A DNA stretch of 64,000 nt from Epiperipatus broadwayi. Taxonomy: Eukaryota; Onychophora; Udeonychophora; Euonychophora; Peripatidae. Shown piece after piece: positions 60,618-64,000 of the stretch (the first letter of the stretch is position 1; every line of letters starts with the position of its first letter). The position numbers and the translations under genes are program-made. The notes beneath the pieces were generated by a model. The model was not told where the DNA came from. It did not search any database and worked only from the letters and a program-made list of their open reading frames with translations. The stretch is taken from assembly GCA_028023455.1 (NCBI GenBank), contig JAQFVV010000321.1, positions 744,001 to 808,000 of the forward strand. Reading direction: 5' to 3'.

Positions 60618-60780
60618 ACATCACTATAAACCAAATTTAAAAACATGAATGAACTAAAAAGTCATTTGATAAACAAAGTGATAAAAAATATATTCTATAA
60701 TTTTGAAATGGTAGAAGGAATATTGGAAAAAAAAAACCAGAGGTAAATGTAAATTCAGAGGTAATGTTATGTAAAAATGT
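60618..60780 (+). repeat. Family A repeat, copy 4, resumed
   Basis: Matches copy 3 from about 50725: aaaaagtcatttgataaacaaa, attttgaaatggtagaagga. Confidence 0.6.
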
Positions 60781-61329
60781 ATATCTCTGATTTTTCTTCT
60801 TTGCATCAAAGAAAGTTAAAACGAAAAAGCAATTATATTTTGAGTTATATAGCAAATGCAGATTAAATTTTTGAAGTATTTCTTTTAGGTATCATTTCCA
60901 AATAAAAACCAAATTTTAAGATTGGTAGAATAAGAGAGAGGAAAAGTTAATATTTAATTGACTGATTAAATATTTTACTTTGTCTATGTATAACTTCCAT
61001 TATTTTAAAGGCCCCACTTACTATGGTATGAATATGTTAATATGTTAATGGAAGAAGGCATTATTGGAAAAGGTAATTATAATATCTTTTTGACTTCTTT
61101 TATATATGATTTTAAAATCATAGATAAATTAACTGTAAAAGTTCAGATTTTTTTGAGTAGAAGGCAAAGAGCGTTTATCTTTATCCATTACAATTTTGTT
61201 GGTAGTGTGCCATGTTATAAAATTATCTATATCATGTTGTAGTAAAGATCAATCAGAAAAGAAATTAATATATCTGAAAAGTTTACAATCATCAGCATAA
61301 CAAAGAAAATAATATTTTATATTATTCCT
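60781..61329. other. AT-rich DNA, possible coding trace
   Basis: 61042-61242 is open for 66 codons with no recognisable domain. Nothing else seen. Confidence 0.35.
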
Positions 61330-61335
61330 AAGTTC

Positions 61336-61379
<44 letters not shown>

Positions 61380-61383
61380 GAAC

Positions 61384-61414
<31 letters not shown>
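61330..61414. repeat. (AT)n tracts, LINE 3' tail
   Basis: Two AT runs separated by aatgaactta. The first is bounded by taagttcatt and its inverse, making a palindrome. They abut the 3' end of the RTE element and probably began as its tail. Confidence 0.85.
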
Positions 61415-61415
<1 letters not shown>

Positions 61416-64000
61416 CATCAACCATTATCAATCCACTGCAGGATGAAGGTCTCTCCAAGTTTAATCCATCTTCTCCGATCTTTAGCTTCTCTTTTCCACA
61501 ACACCCCTGCACATTTTCTTATTTCATCCATCCATCTCACATGTGGTCTCTTTCTGGGTCTTTTACAATCTCTTGGAATCCAGTTTAAAATTTCAATTGT
61601 CCATCTATTATCATTTCTTCTAGCAATATGTCCAGCCCAACTCCATTTCAATCTTTTAATTTTTTCAATAAGGTCAGTAACACCTGTTTGTTGTCTTACC
61701 CATACATTGCGTTTTCGATCTCTTCTTGTTACTCCCAACATACATCTCTCCATACTCCTTTGAGTGGTCTGAAGTCTCTGTATTGCTCTTCTATTAAGTG
61801 TCCAAGTCTCAGATCCATAAGTAAGAACTGGTAAAACACATTTGTTAAAAACCATCCTTTTCAAACACATAGGCATATTTCCTTTTAGTATCAAGTTATT
61901 TCTACCAAAAGCACTCCAACCAAGTTTAATTCTATGATTAATTTCCTCCATTATGTTTCCATCTGTATTAATAATCTGACCAAGGTATTTGTAACTGTTA
62001 ACTTCTTCTAATTCTTCATAATCAATCTTTATTTTCATATTTTGAGCAAATCGATTAAACATTACTTTAGTAGTCTTTTTAACATTTATCTTTAGTCCTA
62101 CTTTTCTACTTTCATCTGCTAACTCCTGCAACATTTCCTGCAGCTCTGAAGCATTATTTGAAAAAACAACTACATCATCAGCAAAATCTAAATGACTTAA
62201 ATACTCTCCATTTACTTTCATTCCTTTAGTTTCCCATTTTAATCCACAAAATACTTCTTGCAACACTGCTGTAAAAAGTTTTGGTGATATGGAGTCACCT
62301 TGTCTTACACCTTTCTCAATGTTGATTTTTCCAGTATCATTATGTAATCTAATTGTTGCTGTTGCATTTTTATAAATATTCTTTAAAATATGACAATAAC
62401 CTGGATCTATACCTTGATGATCCAATGCTTTAATCACTGAAGAAATGTGTATAGAATCGAATGCCTTTTCATAATCTACAAATCCAAAACATAATGACAA
62501 CTCATATTCATTTGTCCTTTCTATGACTTCTCTCAATACCTGGATATGATCTATTGTACTAAAACCACTTTTAAATCCAGCTTGTTCTCTTGGTTGGTGG
62601 AAATCCAAAGTTCTCTGTAGACGAGTTGTAATTATCTTGGTAAAATTTTTATATAAAACTGATAAAAGGCTGATAGGTCTGTAATTTCTAATATCTTCTT
62701 TATCACCTTTTTTAAATATTAATATTATTACTGCATCTTCCGGTACATCTTTATCATTTAGACATTTGGTATATAACTTTGCTAAAATTGTTTCTATTTC
62801 TTCACCTGCTTCTTTTAATATATCAATTATAATTCCATCATTTCCTGGAGCCTTTCCTTTCTTCATACATTCAATTGCATGTCTCACTTCTTCATTTAAA
62901 ATTCTGGGCAATTCGGAAGATGTAATAGATATAGGAGGTACTTGTTCTTTATTACTATATAATTCTTGATAAAAATCTTCTACCAATTTCATGATGTCAT
63001 CTCTCTTTTTAGTAATAATTCCATCTTTTTTTCTTATTGCAGATATAAATTTCCTACCAATACCAAAATGTTGTTTAACATTCTTGAGACTTTTATTTTC
63101 TTCTACAGCTTTCCTTGCTATTTCACAGTTATACTTTCTTATATCATTTTCAACTCTTTTCCGTACCATTTTACAAAATTCGAGATATTCAATTCTTTTT
63201 AATACATCACTTTTGTATATCTTCATATTCCTTCTTTTCTTCATAAATTCTCTAGTCTCAGTAGAAATTTTATTAGTCAATTGCTGCTTTTTTCTACCAG
63301 CTATCTTTGTTGCAGTTTTTAAAAGTGTATCAGTTATTTTCATATTAATTTCATTCAAATCTGAATCATGTTCAAAATCTCCTAACACTTGAAACCTATT
63401 TGTAAGTTCTAATTTAAATTCATTAGAATGTTTCTGAAGATTAGAAATATCAACTGTAAATATTGTTTTTCTTAATAATTTTTGTCTCTCTAGTTTTACA
63501 TTAATACGCAACTTACACCTTACTAATCGATGATCACTTCCTGTGTTAAATTTATTAAGAACATTACAATCTTGAAATATGTATTTCTTGTTAATCAAAA
63601 TATAATCCAATTCTGCTGTACCTTAATTTGGATGCTTCCATGTCCATTTCCTTTTAACATTTTTCTCAAAAAATAAATTCATAATATAAAGTTTTTATTT
63701 TTCTGCAAACTCCACAAGTCTATGTCCTCTCTCATTTCTATTACCATAACCAAAATTACCTACAGCAATTTCATCTTTCATGTGTCTACCAATTCTAGCA
63801 TTAAAGTCTCCCATAACAATTTTAAAATGTTGTTTACTCTGATCAAAAGCCTTTTGTACATCCACATAAAAATCTTCTACTACTTCATCACTATGAGAAC
63901 TTTTTGGGGCATAAACCTGAATTATCTGCATTTGGTATCTGCTATTAAGTTGTATAACTAATCTTGCAACTCTGTCCAATACACCATCAATCTCCACAAT
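61395..64000 (-). mobile_element. RTE-type LINE, truncated by the window edge
   Basis: Runs from its short 3' UTR (TGATAATGGTTGATGAT, then an AT tail) leftwards of the coding region to the window's right end, so the 5' part is outside. One reading frame covers the endonuclease and reverse transcriptase. A decayed collinear relative lies at 22530-25030. Confidence 0.88.
61418..63997 (-). pseudogene. RTE endonuclease-reverse transcriptase with two nonsense codons
   Basis: The frame holds an APE endonuclease C-terminal half: VMGDFNARIG and NERGHRLVEF in 63997-63698, and SDHRLV near 63530. In the 730-residue downstream section the reverse transcriptase shows KGKAPGNDGI (251-260), NYRPISLL (309), FVDYEKAFDSI (377), GVRQGDSISP (434), LDFADDVVVF (475) and YKYLGQI (541). 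The C-terminal region has the usual GHIARR and RPHVRWMDEI blocks. The frame is uninterrupted except for TAA at 63697-63695 and TAA at 63625-63623, both in the endonuclease and both in phase with the flanking sequence. All palm residues needed for polymerisation are present. It copies its own RNA into nicked target DNA in its family. Confidence 0.9.

Noticed and set aside
61443-63392. Plus-strand frames across the RTE region
   Set aside because: They are shadows of the minus-strand RTE coding sequence.

Overview
The window is very AT-rich, low-complexity eukaryotic DNA and almost certainly comes from an animal genome. I found no convincing host protein-coding gene, rRNA gene or functional host tRNA gene. 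Everything that can be named is a mobile element or its remains: non-LTR retrotransposons (RTE-type and Jockey/CR1-like), Penelope-like elements with GIY-YIG endonuclease, a Gypsy-like gag, tRNA-derived SINE-like sequences, inverted-repeat (MITE/foldback) elements and microsatellites. This mix fits an invertebrate metazoan, but the sequence does not fix the lineage.

Layout. 1-14096: old AT-rich DNA with the end of a repeat shared with 36840-37316, a tRNA-derived repeat on the minus strand (6.5-6.9 kb), a foldback with a hammerhead-like core (7.4 kb), a TTTC tract, a minisatellite, an ATT tract and a tRNA-like relic (13.0 kb). 14097-17928: a minus-strand LTR element whose left LTR carries a young 106-bp tRNA-like SINE that the right LTR lacks. 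17.9-26.1 kb: a MITE relative, a fragment of repeat family A, a Penelope relic, a heavily decayed RTE copy, and hammerhead-bearing insertions with clear target-site duplications (TSDs). 26-33.6 kb: a copy of family A (a long purine-rich repeat), a possible LTR, a reversed LINE fragment and a foldback. 34-40.3 kb: one unexplained open frame, a 2.17-kb candidate long LTR, then a complete 2.73-kb LTR retrotransposon with two 591-bp LTRs that encodes only a decayed gag plus coiled coil. 40.3-48 kb: a foldback, family A split by a Penelope-like element, then two decayed LINEs of different clades. 48.3-61 kb: two more family A copies, a 636-bp foldback, an alternating repeat cluster, a Penelope relic, a MITE with 31-bp perfect inverted ends, and a nested hammerhead-element cluster. 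61.4-64 kb: the best-preserved element, an RTE-type LINE on the minus strand that runs off the window.

The most interesting signal is a short repeated element that carries a nearly complete type I hammerhead ribozyme fold. At 25415-25473 the conserved core, stem II, a two-base-pair stem III ending in GUC and a two-part stem I can all be drawn by hand. Related copies occur at about 7.4, 20.1, 59.4, 59.8 and 60.1 kb, and a palindromic relative lies at 58.7 kb. The window also holds Penelope-like elements, a class known to carry such ribozymes. All divergence and homology statements come from hand comparison of sequence within this window; no database search was possible.
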